Assembly (NCBI GenBank): GCA_963832785.1
Contig: CAWHVF010000005.1
Coordinates: forward strand, 682,001 to 746,000
Source of the DNA: CAWBRT01 sp963832785
GTDB lineage: Bacteria; Acidobacteriota; Terriglobia; Terriglobales; Acidobacteriaceae
Direction: 5' to 3'
Length of the DNA stretch: 64,000 nucleotides
The translations under genes were made by a program, and so were the position numbers. The notes below the pieces were generated by a model, which saw only the letters and a program-made list of their open reading frames with translations, was not told where the DNA came from and did not search any database. Positions 63,523-64,000 of the stretch are shown in pieces (positions within the stretch are counted from its first letter, which is position 1; the number at the start of each line of letters is the position of its first letter).

Positions 63523-64000
63523 ATGAAGCGTGCCATTGTATTGCTCTGTTGCCTGTTGCTGGGCACACTCTCCTTCGCCGCTCCGCTGGCCTCAAATGCC
63601 AGGACAGCCATTCCATCGGAAGCTCAGCAGATCATTTCGGTGGATTACCGGGCGCTGCGCAACTCCAATTCCGGCATGGCCCTGAAGAACAAGGTGCTGC
63701 CCGACAGCCTGAAGCAGTTCGAAGAGGCGTTGAAAGGCATGGGGATCAATCCCGACGGCGATGTCGAGTCGCTGTCCTTCGTCATGTTCCGCTCGGGCAA
63801 GCAGTTGCGCAGCATAGGGTTTGCCACCGGCGAGTTCCAGCTCAAGAAGTTTGCCGCGCAGCAGCAGGCCAACAAGGTAAAACCGGAAAAATACCGCAAT
63901 ACCTCAGTCTACCCGGCCGGTTCGGGAATGATGATGACCTTCCTGGATGAGGGCACGATGCTGTTCGGCGACACCCAGGCCGTGCATGAGGCCCTGGATG
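63523..64000 (+). CDS. Secreted protein of unknown function (3' partial)
   Basis: The frame is open from the ATG at 63523 to the window end, with no stop. A signal peptide (MKRAIVLLCCLLLG..., about 1-25) is followed by a soluble part of at least 130 residues with alternating Lys-rich helices and strands (for example SLSFVMFRSGKQLRSIGFA). Not recognised; the end lies outside the window. Confidence 0.7.
   Translation, partial: MKRAIVLLCCLLLGTLSFAAPLASNARTAIPSEAQQIISVDYRALRNSNSGMALKNKVLPDSLKQFEEALKGMGINPDGDVESLSFVMFRSGKQLRSIGFATGEFQLKKFAAQQQANKVKPEKYRNTSVYPAGSGMMMTFLDEGTMLFGDTQAVHEALD

Overview
The window is GC-rich chromosomal DNA, most likely from an acidobacterium (Acidobacteriota, class Terriglobia). 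This is inferred from gene content and style, not from a marker gene: dense GC-rich shadow frames, a BamA / SurA-like / TamB-like envelope cluster, a tig-clpP-clpX-lon order, futalosine-type menaquinone genes (mqnE, UbiD family), cobalamin-dependent metH, and many short palindromic and heptad repeats between genes. It looks like a Gram-negative, respiring soil-type bacterium. No rRNA operon or CRISPR array was seen.

Layout. 1-7364: the end of a cellulose-secretion cluster (BcsB and BcsC in one frame) and a lipoprotein-like glycoside hydrolase. 7505-9785: an accessory patch between two metH 3' ends, holding a 250-bp metH remnant, tRNA-Ser(CGA), an IS200-type element, a GrlR-like gene and a membrane protein gene. 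9786-17196: metH, nuoI, a UbiD-family decarboxylase and a nucleotidyltransferase. 17329-25513: an 8.1-kb integrative element in tRNA-Ala(CGC), bounded by a 46-bp direct repeat, with a tyrosine integrase, two excisionase-like proteins, a P-loop ATPase and a second IS200 copy. 25695-33149: ribA, NUDIX, cold shock protein, secreted proteins, an atypical response regulator, a SYLF protein, gluQ and a ThiF/MoeB-type enzyme. 33233-42118: BamA-like, SurA-like, TamB-like and pcm. 42357-45280: a complete IS1595-type transposon with 8-bp target duplications that carries a DUF262-HNH nuclease gene. 45312-52929: ysxC, frameshifted lon, clpX, clpP and tig. 53172-55479: an eRF1-like protein and an HPF-sigma factor fusion. 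55840-64000: mqnE, a methyltransferase, an UPF0173 hydrolase, a rhodanese, purQ, yebC, a PagL-like protein, ftcD and a truncated secreted protein.

How the genes fit together. The tig/clpP/clpX/lon block is protein folding and turnover. The baeRF-like and HPF-sigma genes suggest a unit linking ribosome hibernation or rescue to transcription. BamA, the SurA-like protein and TamB form an outer-membrane assembly unit. The most notable items are the DUF262-HNH gene carried between the inverted repeats of an IS1595-type transposon, the HPF-sigma fusion beside an eRF1-like gene, and arrays of degenerate 7-bp repeats placed at gene ends, including both ends of gluQ. All calls are from reading the sequence; no database search was run.
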